From: an uncultured Holdemanella sp.
GTDB taxonomy: Bacteria; Bacillota_I; Bacilli_A; Erysipelotrichales; Erysipelotrichaceae
Assembly (NCBI RefSeq): GCF_934754935.1
Contig: NZ_CAKVJB010000016.1
Coordinates: forward strand, 1-49,658
Reading direction: 5' to 3'
DNA: 49,658 nt
Below are positions 8,304 to 16,411 of this stretch, one piece after another (positions within the stretch are counted from its first letter, which is position 1; each line of letters opens with the position of its first letter). Made by a program: the position numbers and the translations under genes. The notes under the pieces are model-generated. The model was not told the origin of the DNA, searched no databases, and saw only the letters and a list, made by a program, of their open reading frames with translations.

Positions 8304-9581
8304 ATGAAATTTTCAATTATTACACTAGGCTGTAAAGTAAATGCGTATGAATCGCAATACTATGCAGGTCAATTAGAAAAATTAGGATATGAACAGGTAT
8401 CGTCAGAAAAAGCCTGTGATATTTGTATCATCAATACATGCACAGTCACAAATACAGCCGCAAGTAAATCGCGTCAAAAGATTCATTACGCAAAACGTAT
8501 GAATCCAAACGCTTTATGTGTTGTGGTAGGATGCTTCGTGCAATGTGCTAGTGAGGACGAAAGAAAGGCCTTAGATGCAGATCTTATTATTGGTGCGAAA
8601 CAAAAGAATGAATTGGTGACTTTAATTCAACAAGCATTAAAGGATCATGAAAAAATTGATGTTGTACATGAAGTTACACAGTTTAAAGATTTTGAAGCCA
8701 TGCCTGTACATTGTTTTGAATCGATGCATCGTGCATTTCTAAAAGTACAAGATGGCTGTAATCAATTCTGTTCTTATTGTGCAATTCCTTTTGCGCGTGG
8801 TAGAGAGCGTAGTTTAAATCATGACGAAGTTATTCAAATTGCCAAAGATCTATGTGAAAAAGGTCATACAGAAATTGTTTTAACAGGTATTCATACGGGT
8901 CGTTATTTTGATGGAGAATACGATTTGGCTAAACTAATGAAAGCCTTATTAGAAAATACACCAGAATCTGTATATTATCGTATTTCAAGTATAGAAATTA
9001 CAGAAGTAAGTGATGAATTGATTGCGTTGATGCAAGAAAATCCTCGTATGTGTCATCATTTACATATTCCTGTACAATCGGCTTGTAACGAAACATTAAA
9101 ACGTATGAATCGTCCGTATACGATTGAGCAGTTTAAAGAAAAAATAGATTATATTCGTTCTTGTATTCCAGATATTTCAATTTCAACCGATGTGATTGCT
9201 GGATTTGTGCAAGAAAGTGATGAAGAATTTGAAACAACTTATAAAAATCTTACAGATCTAGAATTAAGTTTCTTCCATGTTTTCCCTTATAGTAAGCGTA
9301 ATGGAACAAAGGCAAGTACTTTGAAGGGTGAAATCAATGGTAAGATTGCGAAAGCTCGAGTAGCTAGACTACTTGAACTTTCAAATGCATGTAGAGAAAA
9401 AGATATGAAGCGTTTTAATCCTGTACAAGTGTTGATTGAACGAAAACAAGATGGTTACTATACAGGTTATACAAATCAATATCATCCTTGTAAGATATTG
9501 AGTGATACACAATTAAGTGGTAGAATCACAATCGAATGGCAACGTATTGAAGATGGTACGTACTATGGAAAGAAGGATTGA
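8304..9581 (+). CDS. mtaB: tRNA t6A37 methylthiotransferase MtaB
   Basis: A 425-residue radical-SAM methylthiotransferase that turns t6A37 into ms2t6A37 in ANN-decoding tRNAs. The N-terminal UPF0004 domain has its three cluster cysteines (C10 in TLGCKVN, C46 in INTCTVTN, C77 in VVGCFVQ). The radical-SAM cluster motif is GCNQFCSYC (C152, C156, C159). A C-terminal TRAM-like segment ends the protein. The LGCKVN start and length separate it from MiaB. Confidence 0.92.
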   Translation: MKFSIITLGCKVNAYESQYYAGQLEKLGYEQVSSEKACDICIINTCTVTNTAASKSRQKIHYAKRMNPNALCVVVGCFVQCASEDERKALDADLIIGAKQKNELVTLIQQALKDHEKIDVVHEVTQFKDFEAMPVHCFESMHRAFLKVQDGCNQFCSYCAIPFARGRERSLNHDEVIQIAKDLCEKGHTEIVLTGIHTGRYFDGEYDLAKLMKALLENTPESVYYRISSIEITEVSDELIALMQENPRMCHHLHIPVQSACNETLKRMNRPYTIEQFKEKIDYIRSCIPDISISTDVIAGFVQESDEEFETTYKNLTDLELSFFHVFPYSKRNGTKASTLKGEINGKIAKARVARLLELSNACREKDMKRFNPVQVLIERKQDGYYTGYTNQYHPCKILSDTQLSGRITIEWQRIEDGTYYGKKD

Positions 9582-9583
9582 GT

Positions 9584-11026
9584 ATGCGATTAAGCAAACT
9601 ATTTAAAAATGCACCTACAGTAAATATTACAGGTTTAAGTTTTGATTCAAGAACCGTAAGACCTGGAAATATTTATTTCTGTTTACCTGGCCTTACTAAT
9701 GATGGACATGACTTTATTGATTCAGCCATTAAAAATGGAGCCGTATGTATTGTTCATTCCAAAGAATTATTGAATATGGCATCAGGCGCTGTTTATATTC
9801 GTGTGGAAGATGTCAATGATGCCATGAATAAGGTGGCTCGTATCTTCTATGCCAAACCGAGTGATAAATTAAAAATGTATGGTGTTACAGGTACCAATGG
9901 TAAATCAACTATCACAAATATCATTCGTGATATGATCAATGATAAAACGCCATGCGGTTATATTGGAACAATTGCGATTAAATATGGTGATATTGAATTA
10001 CAGCCAAATTTAACAACACCGGATGCACTATTTTTACAATCAAAACTTGCGGATATGGTTCGTGTAGGTATGAAGGCATGCGCATTAGAAGTATCGAGTC
10101 ATGGTTTAGCACAACATCGTGTGGATGGTATTTCATTTGATTGTGCAATCTTTACCAATTTAACGTATGATCATTTGGATTTTCATGGAACAATGGAAAA
10201 TTATTTTGAGGCAAAGAGTTTGTTGTTTAAAAATCTTGTCAAAGAAAATGGTGTTTCCGTATTAAATAGAGATGATGAAAAATATGAGGCATTAAAAGAT
10301 TGTTCTAAAGCTCGTGTTGTTTCTTATGGTATTAATAAAGAAGCGGATTATCGTGCCATCAATATTAAGATGAGTTCGAATGGAACTGAATTTGACTTAG
10401 TTTATTCAGGTCATATGTATTCGGTTAAGACAAATTTGGTGGGCAACTTTAATGTATATAACTTACTTGCAGCTATGGCAGCCTTAAATGAAACGGGTTA
10501 TGATTTAGAGAAAATCATTGAAAAATGTGGTCATGTTGCCCAAGTAGAAGGTCGTATGGAACGTATCGATTGTGGTCAGCCATATAATGTGATCGTTGAT
10601 TTTGCGCATACTCCAGATGGTATGGAAAAGATGATGCAGTTTGGAAGAAGTATCACAATGCCTGGACATCGTTTGATTGCGGTATTTGGTTCTGCAGGTA
10701 AACGTGATGTGCATAAGCGTAAAGTATTTGGTGAATTAGCTGATAAATATTGTGATTATATTATCATTACAGAGGATGATCCTCGTGATGAAGATCCAAA
10801 AGAAATTGGGGATCAAATTAAGTCTGGTATTAAAGATACATTACATGTATTTGTACAAGATCGTTATGAAGCGATTCATCAAGCAATCAGTTCAGCTCAA
10901 GAAGGGGATACTGTGTTGCTTCTTGGTAAAGGTGATGAAAGCTTTATCTATCGTGAAAACGGAAGAGCTCCTTGGGTAGGCGATAATGTAGCGGCTAAAG
11001 AGTGTATTCAGGCAAATTTAGGCTAA
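9584..11026 (+). CDS. murE: UDP-N-acetylmuramoyl-tripeptide synthetase MurE
   Basis: A 480-residue Mur ligase that adds the third residue to UDP-MurNAc-L-Ala-D-Glu. It shows the ATP loop GVTGTNGKST (about 101-110), the central YDHLDFHGT motif, and a C-terminal domain with DDPRDEDP (about 398-405). Enzymes that add meso-DAP usually carry DNPR there; Asp in place of Asn is known from the lysine-adding Thermotoga enzyme, so an L-Lys-type substrate is possible. The ATG at 9584 follows AGAAGGA at 6 nt; an in-frame TTG at 9578 is less likely. Confidence 0.92.
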   Translation: MRLSKLFKNAPTVNITGLSFDSRTVRPGNIYFCLPGLTNDGHDFIDSAIKNGAVCIVHSKELLNMASGAVYIRVEDVNDAMNKVARIFYAKPSDKLKMYGVTGTNGKSTITNIIRDMINDKTPCGYIGTIAIKYGDIELQPNLTTPDALFLQSKLADMVRVGMKACALEVSSHGLAQHRVDGISFDCAIFTNLTYDHLDFHGTMENYFEAKSLLFKNLVKENGVSVLNRDDEKYEALKDCSKARVVSYGINKEADYRAINIKMSSNGTEFDLVYSGHMYSVKTNLVGNFNVYNLLAAMAALNETGYDLEKIIEKCGHVAQVEGRMERIDCGQPYNVIVDFAHTPDGMEKMMQFGRSITMPGHRLIAVFGSAGKRDVHKRKVFGELADKYCDYIIITEDDPRDEDPKEIGDQIKSGIKDTLHVFVQDRYEAIHQAISSAQEGDTVLLLGKGDESFIYRENGRAPWVGDNVAAKECIQANLG

Positions 11027-11042
11027 AAATTTATAAATATAC

Positions 11043-11070
11043 TTGCATTATATGAAATCTTTGATATAAT
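11043..11070 (+). promoter_or_regulatory. Strong promoter of rpsU
   Basis: TTGCAT (11043-11048), a 16-nt spacer and TATAAT (11065-11070), the latter preceded by TGA (extended -10). It lies about 35 nt before the rpsU ATG. Confidence 0.8.
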
Positions 11071-11105
11071 ATTTTTGCTAATCTTGGGAAGGGAGGTTTG
11101 TGAAT

Positions 11106-11285
11106 ATGCCAAAAGTAGTTCTTAAAGAAAACGAAGGACTTGATGACGCTTTAAGAAGATTTAAACGTCAGGTTTCTCGTAATGGCACCCTTGCTGAGGC
11201 GCGCAAAAGAGAATTTTACGTAAAACCAGGTGTACGCAGAAAGTTAAAATCTGAAGCTGCACGTAAAGCACGTAGAGGTAAATAA
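11106..11285 (+). CDS. rpsU: 30S ribosomal protein S21
   Basis: A 59-residue basic protein, typical of S21. The start is PKVVLKENEGLDDALRRFKR and the end is an Arg/Lys-rich EAARKARRGK. It sits near the anti-Shine-Dalgarno end of 16S rRNA. The ATG at 11106 lies 9 nt after GGGAGG; an in-frame GTG at 11100 would be too close to it. It has its own promoter and terminator, so it is probably made in excess of its neighbours. Confidence 0.95.
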   Translation: MPKVVLKENEGLDDALRRFKRQVSRNGTLAEARKREFYVKPGVRRKLKSEAARKARRGK

Positions 11286-11311
11286 TCTGCATTTTTAATG
11301 CAGATTTTTTT
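11285..11311 (+). terminator. Intrinsic terminator of rpsU
   Basis: A perfect 9-bp stem ATCTGCATT/AATGCAGAT (11285-11293 with 11297-11305), a 3-nt loop and a T7 run. It starts on the last base of the rpsU stop codon. Only 16 nt separate it from the phoH start, so phoH must rely on read-through. Confidence 0.9.
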
Positions 11312-11327
11312 CTTGAGGAGGAGATTT

Positions 11328-12284
11328 GTGTCTTTTTTAGAATTTGATTGTTCCGACAGAACATTTGAAGAAATTCAGATTTTTGCAGGTTTTCAAGATT
11401 CCAATTTGGAAATGTTGAATAAGTGCTTTAAATCTGTATTTATGATCCGTGACCAGAGAATCAAAGTAGAAGTCAATGATACTTTAGATACACATAAGGT
11501 CGAAGAAGTGATTGATGCCTGTTTTTCAATCATTGATACGCAGCATCGTTTAAACAGCCAAGATGTAAATTACATTTGTTCATTGGCTTTTAAAAATCGT
11601 TTAAAAGATTTTAAAGCACATCAGCTACAAGCCGTATGCAAGACAAAAACCGGTAAGATGATTTATCCAAAAACAATTGGACAAGCCATTTTATGTGATG
11701 CGATGCGTCATAATGAAATTGTATTTGCGACTGGTGTTGCAGGAACGGGTAAAACCTATTTAGCTGTTGCATATGCGGTGAATATGCTTAAAAGTGAGCG
11801 TGTTGAAAAAATTATTCTTACACGTCCTGCCGTTGAAGCAGGTGAATCACTAGGTTTTTTACCGGGTGACATGAAAGAGAAGGTAGATCCTTATTTAAGG
11901 CCTTTATATGATGCGTTAAATGAAATGCTTGGTTTAGAAACGGTTGAAAAATATGTGGAGAAACAAGTCATTGAAATTGCGCCTTTAGCTTTTATGCGTG
12001 GTCGTACATTGAATGATGCCGTTGTGATTTTGGATGAAGCCCAAAATGCGACTTGTGCACAAATGAAGATGTTTTTAACGCGTATGGGTAAGAATTGTAA
12101 GATGGTTGTGACAGGAGATGTTACACAGATCGACTTGATCAAGAAAAAAGACTCAGGCTTGATGCAAGCTTGTACGATCTTGGATCATATAGATGGTATT
12201 TCGATCATTCACTTAGAAAATAGTGATGTGGTTCGTAATCCTTTGGTTCAAAAAATCATTGAACGTTATGCCAAGGTTGAATAA
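11328..12284 (+). CDS. phoH: PhoH family ATPase (PhoH/YbeZ type)
   Basis: A 318-residue cytosolic P-loop protein. It has Walker A GVAGTGKT (about 136-143), TRPAVEAGESLGFLPGD, and Walker B VVILDEAQNAT followed by the FLTRMG and VTGDVTQIDL motifs that define PhoH. It is linked to RNA metabolism and ribosome assembly or quality control; its precise reaction is unsettled. I chose the GTG at 11328 because AGGAGG lies 6 nt upstream. The apparent ATG at 11298 lies inside the rpsU terminator. No separate promoter is visible between the two. Confidence 0.88.
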   Translation: MSFLEFDCSDRTFEEIQIFAGFQDSNLEMLNKCFKSVFMIRDQRIKVEVNDTLDTHKVEEVIDACFSIIDTQHRLNSQDVNYICSLAFKNRLKDFKAHQLQAVCKTKTGKMIYPKTIGQAILCDAMRHNEIVFATGVAGTGKTYLAVAYAVNMLKSERVEKIILTRPAVEAGESLGFLPGDMKEKVDPYLRPLYDALNEMLGLETVEKYVEKQVIEIAPLAFMRGRTLNDAVVILDEAQNATCAQMKMFLTRMGKNCKMVVTGDVTQIDLIKKKDSGLMQACTILDHIDGISIIHLENSDVVRNPLVQKIIERYAKVE

Positions 12285-12305
12285 TTTGGTTTTGACTGTT
12301 ATAAT
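12277..12305 (+). promoter_or_regulatory. Promoter of the yebC-type gene
   Basis: TTGAAT (12277-12282), a 17-nt spacer and TATAAT (12300-12305) preceded by TGT. The -35 overlaps the end of phoH. Confidence 0.75.
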
Positions 12306-12343
12306 TAAAAACTGTAAAAAATATATTGAAAGGTGATAAATCT

Positions 12344-13078
12344 ATGGGAAGACATTTTGAGGTACGTGCTGCTGCAATGCAGAAAACTGCTAATGCGAAG
12401 GCAAAAATTTATTCTAGATATTCTAAAGAGATTTTAGTTGCTGCAAAGAACGGTGACCCAAATCCAGATATGAACCAAACTTTAAAGAAAGCAATTGATC
12501 GTGCTAAGGCAAACAATGTGCCTGCTGACGTAATCAAACGTGCAATCGAAAAAGCTAAAAGTAGTGCAGATGAAAGTTATTCAAGTGCTCGTTATGAAGG
12601 CTTTGGACAAGGTGCAGGATCTACAATCATCATTGATTGTTTAACAGATAACGCAAACCGTACAATTGCTAACTTAAGAGCTTGTTTCAACAAATCACAC
12701 TCTAAATTAGGTGTTGGTGGATCTGTATCATTTGGATATGAACACTTAGGTGTAATCGTAATTCAATATGATAACGAAGAAACTATGATGGATGCTTTAT
12801 TAGAAGCTGAAATTGAATTAAATGACATTGAAATCGAAGAAGGATATATGACAATTACTGTAGATCCAACTCAATTGGATGACGCAAAAGTTGTTGTTGA
12901 AAAATTGATTCCAGATGTTAAATTTGAAGTCTTAGAAGATAAGATGATCCCAAATGAAGAAGTTGAACTTCATGGTGAAGATTTAACTTTATTCAAACGT
13001 TTGGTAACTTTACTAGATGAAGTGGATGATGTACAAAATGTATATCACAACGTTTCAAATCTAGATGAAGCTGAATAA
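12344..13078 (+). CDS. yebC: YebC/PmpR/TACO1 family protein
   Basis: A 244-residue member of the YebC family, beginning GRHFEVRAAAMQKTANAKAK and containing NVPADVIKRAIEKA and the ARYEGFGQGAGSTIIIDCLTDN block. The family was long called a transcriptional regulator; some members are now known to help ribosomes through proline stretches. The start at 12344 follows AAGGTGAT; an in-frame TTG at 12326 is less likely. It is followed by the T-box leader, so it probably does not share control with hisS. Confidence 0.9.
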   Translation: MGRHFEVRAAAMQKTANAKAKIYSRYSKEILVAAKNGDPNPDMNQTLKKAIDRAKANNVPADVIKRAIEKAKSSADESYSSARYEGFGQGAGSTIIIDCLTDNANRTIANLRACFNKSHSKLGVGGSVSFGYEHLGVIVIQYDNEETMMDALLEAEIELNDIEIEEGYMTITVDPTQLDDAKVVVEKLIPDVKFEVLEDKMIPNEEVELHGEDLTLFKRLVTLLDEVDDVQNVYHNVSNLDEAE

Positions 13079-13082
13079 TTAA

Positions 13083-13282
13083 TCCTAAGAAAAAGAAGAA
13101 GATAAGGATATACTGTAGAGAGAAAATGGCTGGTGAAAATTTTCGTAGAATACTTATTGGGACACTTTGGAGGAGTTGGACAAAAACCAACCGTTCGTCG
13201 CGTTAAGACTTGAGGTGTATACTTTACGTATAAAATAAGGTGGTACCGCGTTTAAAACGTCCTTATATCAGGGCGTTTTTTT
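13083..13282 (+). promoter_or_regulatory. T-box leader controlling hisS-aspS
   Basis: The leader shows stem I hallmarks AGAGAG (13119-13124) and GGTGAAA (13132-13138), a candidate specifier region GGGACACTTTGG (13159-13170), and the conserved T-box AAGGTGGTACCGCG (13237-13250). The T-box motif is followed by a terminator stem. Uncharged cognate tRNA should pair its anticodon with the specifier and its NCCA end with the UGGN bulge, stabilise the antiterminator and allow hisS-aspS to be read. GACAC contains both GAC (Asp) and CAC (His). The bulge is UGGU. I did not complete a full stem I fold. Confidence 0.9.
13256..13282 (+). terminator. Regulated terminator of the T-box leader
   Basis: Stem AACGTCC/GGGCGTT (13256-13262 with 13271-13277, one G-U pair), an 8-nt loop and a T7 run. 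It shares sequence logic with the antiterminator formed by the T-box motif just upstream. Confidence 0.85.
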
Positions 13283-13305
13283 GTTTATTTAAAGGAGGAA
13301 AACAC

Positions 13306-14616
13306 ATGGCATATCAAATTCCTAGAGGTTGTCAGGATGTATTTGGAGAAGAATCTTACAAATGGCAAGCTCTTGAACAAACATTAAGAAGTTTCTGTTA
13401 CATGTACAACTACGATGAAATTCGTACACCGATTTTTGAACATACAGAAGTCTTCAAAAGAGAAAATGATTCAAGTGATATGGTAAACAAAGAGATGTAT
13501 ACTTTTAAACTTGAAAACTCAAAAACATCATTAACATTACGTCCAGAAGGTACGGCTGGTGTTGTTCGTAGTTTTGTAGAAAACAAAATGTACGCAAATC
13601 CTGATCTTCCTGCAAAATTCTACTATATGGGACCTATGTCAAGACATGAACGTCCTCAAAAAGGAAGAATGCGTATCTTTAATCAATTTGGTGTAGAGGC
13701 ATTGGGTGTAAAAAGTCCATATGTCGATGTAGAAACGATCGTACTTGCTTTCTCAATTCTTAAATCATTGGGATTGAACGATATTAAAGTATGTTTAAAT
13801 ACTTTAGGTGATGATGAGTCTCGTGCAAACTATCGTAGTGCATTAAAAGAATATTTTGCGCCTTATGTAGATGAATTGTGTGGTGACTGTAAGCGTCGTT
13901 ATGAACAAAATCCATTGCGTATTTTAGACTGCAAAGTGGATCATGATCATGAATGTATGAAAAATGCACCTAAGATGTCTGATTACTTAAATGAAGCGAG
14001 TCAAGAATATTTCAACACAGTATGTGAATTATTAGATAAACTTGAAATTCCATATGAAGTGGATGATAAATTAGTTCGTGGATTGGATTATTATACGCAT
14101 ACTGTATTTGAAATCGTATCTATGAATAAGGAAATGGGTGCACAATCAACTGTTTTAGCTGGTGGTCGTTATGATGGATTGATTTCATACTTTGGTGGAC
14201 CAGAAGGTATGAGCGGTATTGGATGGGCTCTAGGTATGGAACGATTATTGATTGCCTTAGAAGCAGAAGGTATCGAGCTTGAATCAAAACCAGCTTTAGA
14301 TGCCTATGTAATGTGCCTAGATAAAGAAGCTAGAACGTATGCATTTGAAGTGTTGACTGAGCTTAGAGCTTATGGATATCGTTGTGATATGGATATGATG
14401 GAAAGAAGCTTTAAGGCACAATTTAAGGCTGTGGATCGTTCAAAGGCAAAACTTGCGATTTTAATTGGTAAATCGGAATTGGAAGAGAAGAAAGTCACAG
14501 TTAAAAATATTGCACATAAAGAACAAGAAGCAATTGATGTTGAGGAATTAGTTCCTTATGTTGACTCTTTATTAGAAGAAGAAAGTCATCATCATCACGA
14601 GCATGAAGGAGAATAG
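13306..14616 (+). CDS. hisS: Histidyl-tRNA synthetase with a natural His-rich tail
   Basis: A 436-residue class II synthetase that charges tRNA-His. It shows the N-terminal PRGCQDVFGEE, motif 2 around YYMGPMSRHERPQKGR, the histidine-specific VRGLDYYTHTVFE, and motif 3 GIGWALGMERLLIA, followed by the anticodon-binding domain. The ATG at 13306 follows AAAGGAGGAAAA; the open frame extends upstream only through the T-box. The last ten residues, SHHHHEHEGE, form a histidine-rich tail whose role is unknown. It is followed by aspS after 2 nt. Confidence 0.96.
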   Translation: MAYQIPRGCQDVFGEESYKWQALEQTLRSFCYMYNYDEIRTPIFEHTEVFKRENDSSDMVNKEMYTFKLENSKTSLTLRPEGTAGVVRSFVENKMYANPDLPAKFYYMGPMSRHERPQKGRMRIFNQFGVEALGVKSPYVDVETIVLAFSILKSLGLNDIKVCLNTLGDDESRANYRSALKEYFAPYVDELCGDCKRRYEQNPLRILDCKVDHDHECMKNAPKMSDYLNEASQEYFNTVCELLDKLEIPYEVDDKLVRGLDYYTHTVFEIVSMNKEMGAQSTVLAGGRYDGLISYFGGPEGMSGIGWALGMERLLIALEAEGIELESKPALDAYVMCLDKEARTYAFEVLTELRAYGYRCDMDMMERSFKAQFKAVDRSKAKLAILIGKSELEEKKVTVKNIAHKEQEAIDVEELVPYVDSLLEEESHHHHEHEGE

Positions 14617-14618
14617 AA

Positions 14619-16355
14619 ATGTATAGAACACACAACAATGGAGAATTGCGTCTTCAAGATGTAAATTCAGAAGTCACATTATGTGGATGGGTAAGTAAAC
14701 GTAGAAATTTTGGAGCTTTAGTTTTCATTGATTTAAGAGATCGTTATGGAATTACTCAGTTAGTATTCAATGAAGATATTGCTGCACAAATCAGTGATGT
14801 ACGTAATGAATATGTACTTCAAGTTAAGGGTAAAGTTGTAGAAAGAAAAGACAAGAATCCTAAACTTAAAACGGGTGAAATCGAAGTTGTCGTTAGTGAA
14901 GTAAAAATTGTGAACTCTGCAATTACTACACCTATGATTATTGCGGATGAAACAGATGCATTAGAGGATACGCGTTTAAAATACCGTTATTTAGATTTAA
15001 GAAGACCATGTCTTCAAAAGAATTTGATTTTAAGAAACCGTATTACTTTATTAGTTCGTAACTATTTAGCTAAATATGGTTTTACAGAAGTAGAAACACC
15101 TATTTTATGTCGTTCTACACCAGAAGGTGCACGTGACTATTTAGTGCCTAGTCGTATTAGTAAAGGGGAATTCTATGCACTTCCTCAATCACCTCAATTA
15201 TATAAACAGTTATTGATGGTTGGTGGAATGGACCGTTATTTCCAAATCGCTCGTTGCTTTAGAGATGAAGATTTAAGAGCCGATCGTCAGCCAGAATTCT
15301 CTCAGATCGATATTGAAATGAGTTTTGTGGATGAAGAAGATATTTGGTCAATGACAGAGGGTTTAATGAAAGAAATCTTCAAAGATATTAAAGGTATTGA
15401 TTTACCAGAATTTAAACGTATTCCTTACGATACTTGTATGGAAAAATATGGTTCGGATAAACCAGATTTACGTTTTGATATGCCTTTATATAATGTGAGC
15501 GAAGTATTCGCAAATACTGAATTTAAAGTGTTTGAAAACTGCTTAAATGAAGGTGGCATCATTCAGGCTATGAATGTGAAGAATGGTGCAGACAAGTTCT
15601 CAAGAAAACAATTGGATAAGTTACAAGATTATGTAAAGGTATATGGTGCAAAAGCGCTTGCCAACTTAAAATTAACGGCAGAAGGCTTTGCGGGTAGTGT
15701 CACAAAAGTATTGTCTGATGCAGAAAAAGAGGCATTGCGTACAATGTTGAACATCGAAGAAAACGATATCGTATTCTTTGTAGCGGATAAAAAGAAAGTG
15801 GCTCAAACATCTTTAGGTGCATTGCGTGTGAAATTAGGTCATGATTTAGATTTGATCAACAAAGATGCATATGAATTCTTATGGGTTACAGATTTCCCAA
15901 TGTTTGAATATGATGAAAATGAAAACCGTTATGTAGCGGCTCACCATCCATTTACTTCACCTAACTTAGAAGATGTTGATAAATTGATGTCGGATCCAGC
16001 ACATTGTTATTCTAGAGCCTATGACTTAGTATTAAATGGTTATGAGTTATTATCTGGATCTATTCGTATTCATGATCAAAAACTTCAAGAAAAAGTATTT
16101 GAAGCCATCGGCATGACTTTAGAAGAAGCACATGAAAAATTCAGCTGGTTTATGGATGCATTCCAATATGGAACTCCACCTCATGGAGGTGTAGGTATTG
16201 GTCTAGAACGTTTAACTATGATTCTAGCTGGTACTGAAAATATCCGTGATGTAGTGGCATTCCCTAAAACAGCTAGTGCATCGGATTTAATGGCACAGGC
16301 ACCAAGTCCAGTAGATGCAGCACAATTAAAAGAATTAGGTATTGAAACAAAGTAA
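14619..16355 (+). CDS. aspS: Aspartyl-tRNA synthetase, bacterial type
   Basis: A 578-residue class IIb synthetase. It has an N-terminal OB-fold anticodon domain (CGWVSKRRNFGALVFIDLRD), motif 2 with FRDEDLRADRQPEFSQID, the bacterial GAD insertion domain in the middle, and motif 3 GIGLERLTMIL near the end. It charges tRNA-Asp. Whether it also charges tRNA-Asn cannot be judged from what I see. It shares the T-box-controlled transcript with hisS. Confidence 0.96.
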   Translation: MYRTHNNGELRLQDVNSEVTLCGWVSKRRNFGALVFIDLRDRYGITQLVFNEDIAAQISDVRNEYVLQVKGKVVERKDKNPKLKTGEIEVVVSEVKIVNSAITTPMIIADETDALEDTRLKYRYLDLRRPCLQKNLILRNRITLLVRNYLAKYGFTEVETPILCRSTPEGARDYLVPSRISKGEFYALPQSPQLYKQLLMVGGMDRYFQIARCFRDEDLRADRQPEFSQIDIEMSFVDEEDIWSMTEGLMKEIFKDIKGIDLPEFKRIPYDTCMEKYGSDKPDLRFDMPLYNVSEVFANTEFKVFENCLNEGGIIQAMNVKNGADKFSRKQLDKLQDYVKVYGAKALANLKLTAEGFAGSVTKVLSDAEKEALRTMLNIEENDIVFFVADKKKVAQTSLGALRVKLGHDLDLINKDAYEFLWVTDFPMFEYDENENRYVAAHHPFTSPNLEDVDKLMSDPAHCYSRAYDLVLNGYELLSGSIRIHDQKLQEKVFEAIGMTLEEAHEKFSWFMDAFQYGTPPHGGVGIGLERLTMILAGTENIRDVVAFPKTASASDLMAQAPSPVDAAQLKELGIETK

Positions 16356-16381
16356 GACAGGAATTTTTCCTGTCTTTATTT
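16355..16381 (+). terminator. Intrinsic terminator of hisS-aspS
   Basis: A perfect 9-bp stem AGACAGGAA/TTCCTGTCT with a 3-nt loop, followed by a T-rich stretch. It starts at the aspS stop codon. Confidence 0.88.
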
Positions 16382-16386
16382 ATTTC

Positions 16387-16395
16387 TGATATAAT
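16387..16395 (+). promoter_or_regulatory. Extended -10 promoter of the AAA-ATPase/nuclease gene
   Basis: TGA followed by TATAAT (16390-16395), only 16 nt before the ATG at 16412. The leader is about 10 nt, so the AGGTG ribosome site sits at its very 5' end. Confidence 0.6.
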
Positions 16396-16411
16396 TAAAT
16401 AGGTGATGTAG

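Noticed and set aside
11298..11327. N-terminal extension of PhoH from the ATG at 11298
   Set aside because: That ATG is in the rpsU terminator hairpin; AGGAGG and GTG at 11328 fit better.
14580..14616. Vector His-tag contamination at the end of hisS
   Set aside because: The tail is only partly His, uses mixed codons and is followed directly by aspS with normal spacing.
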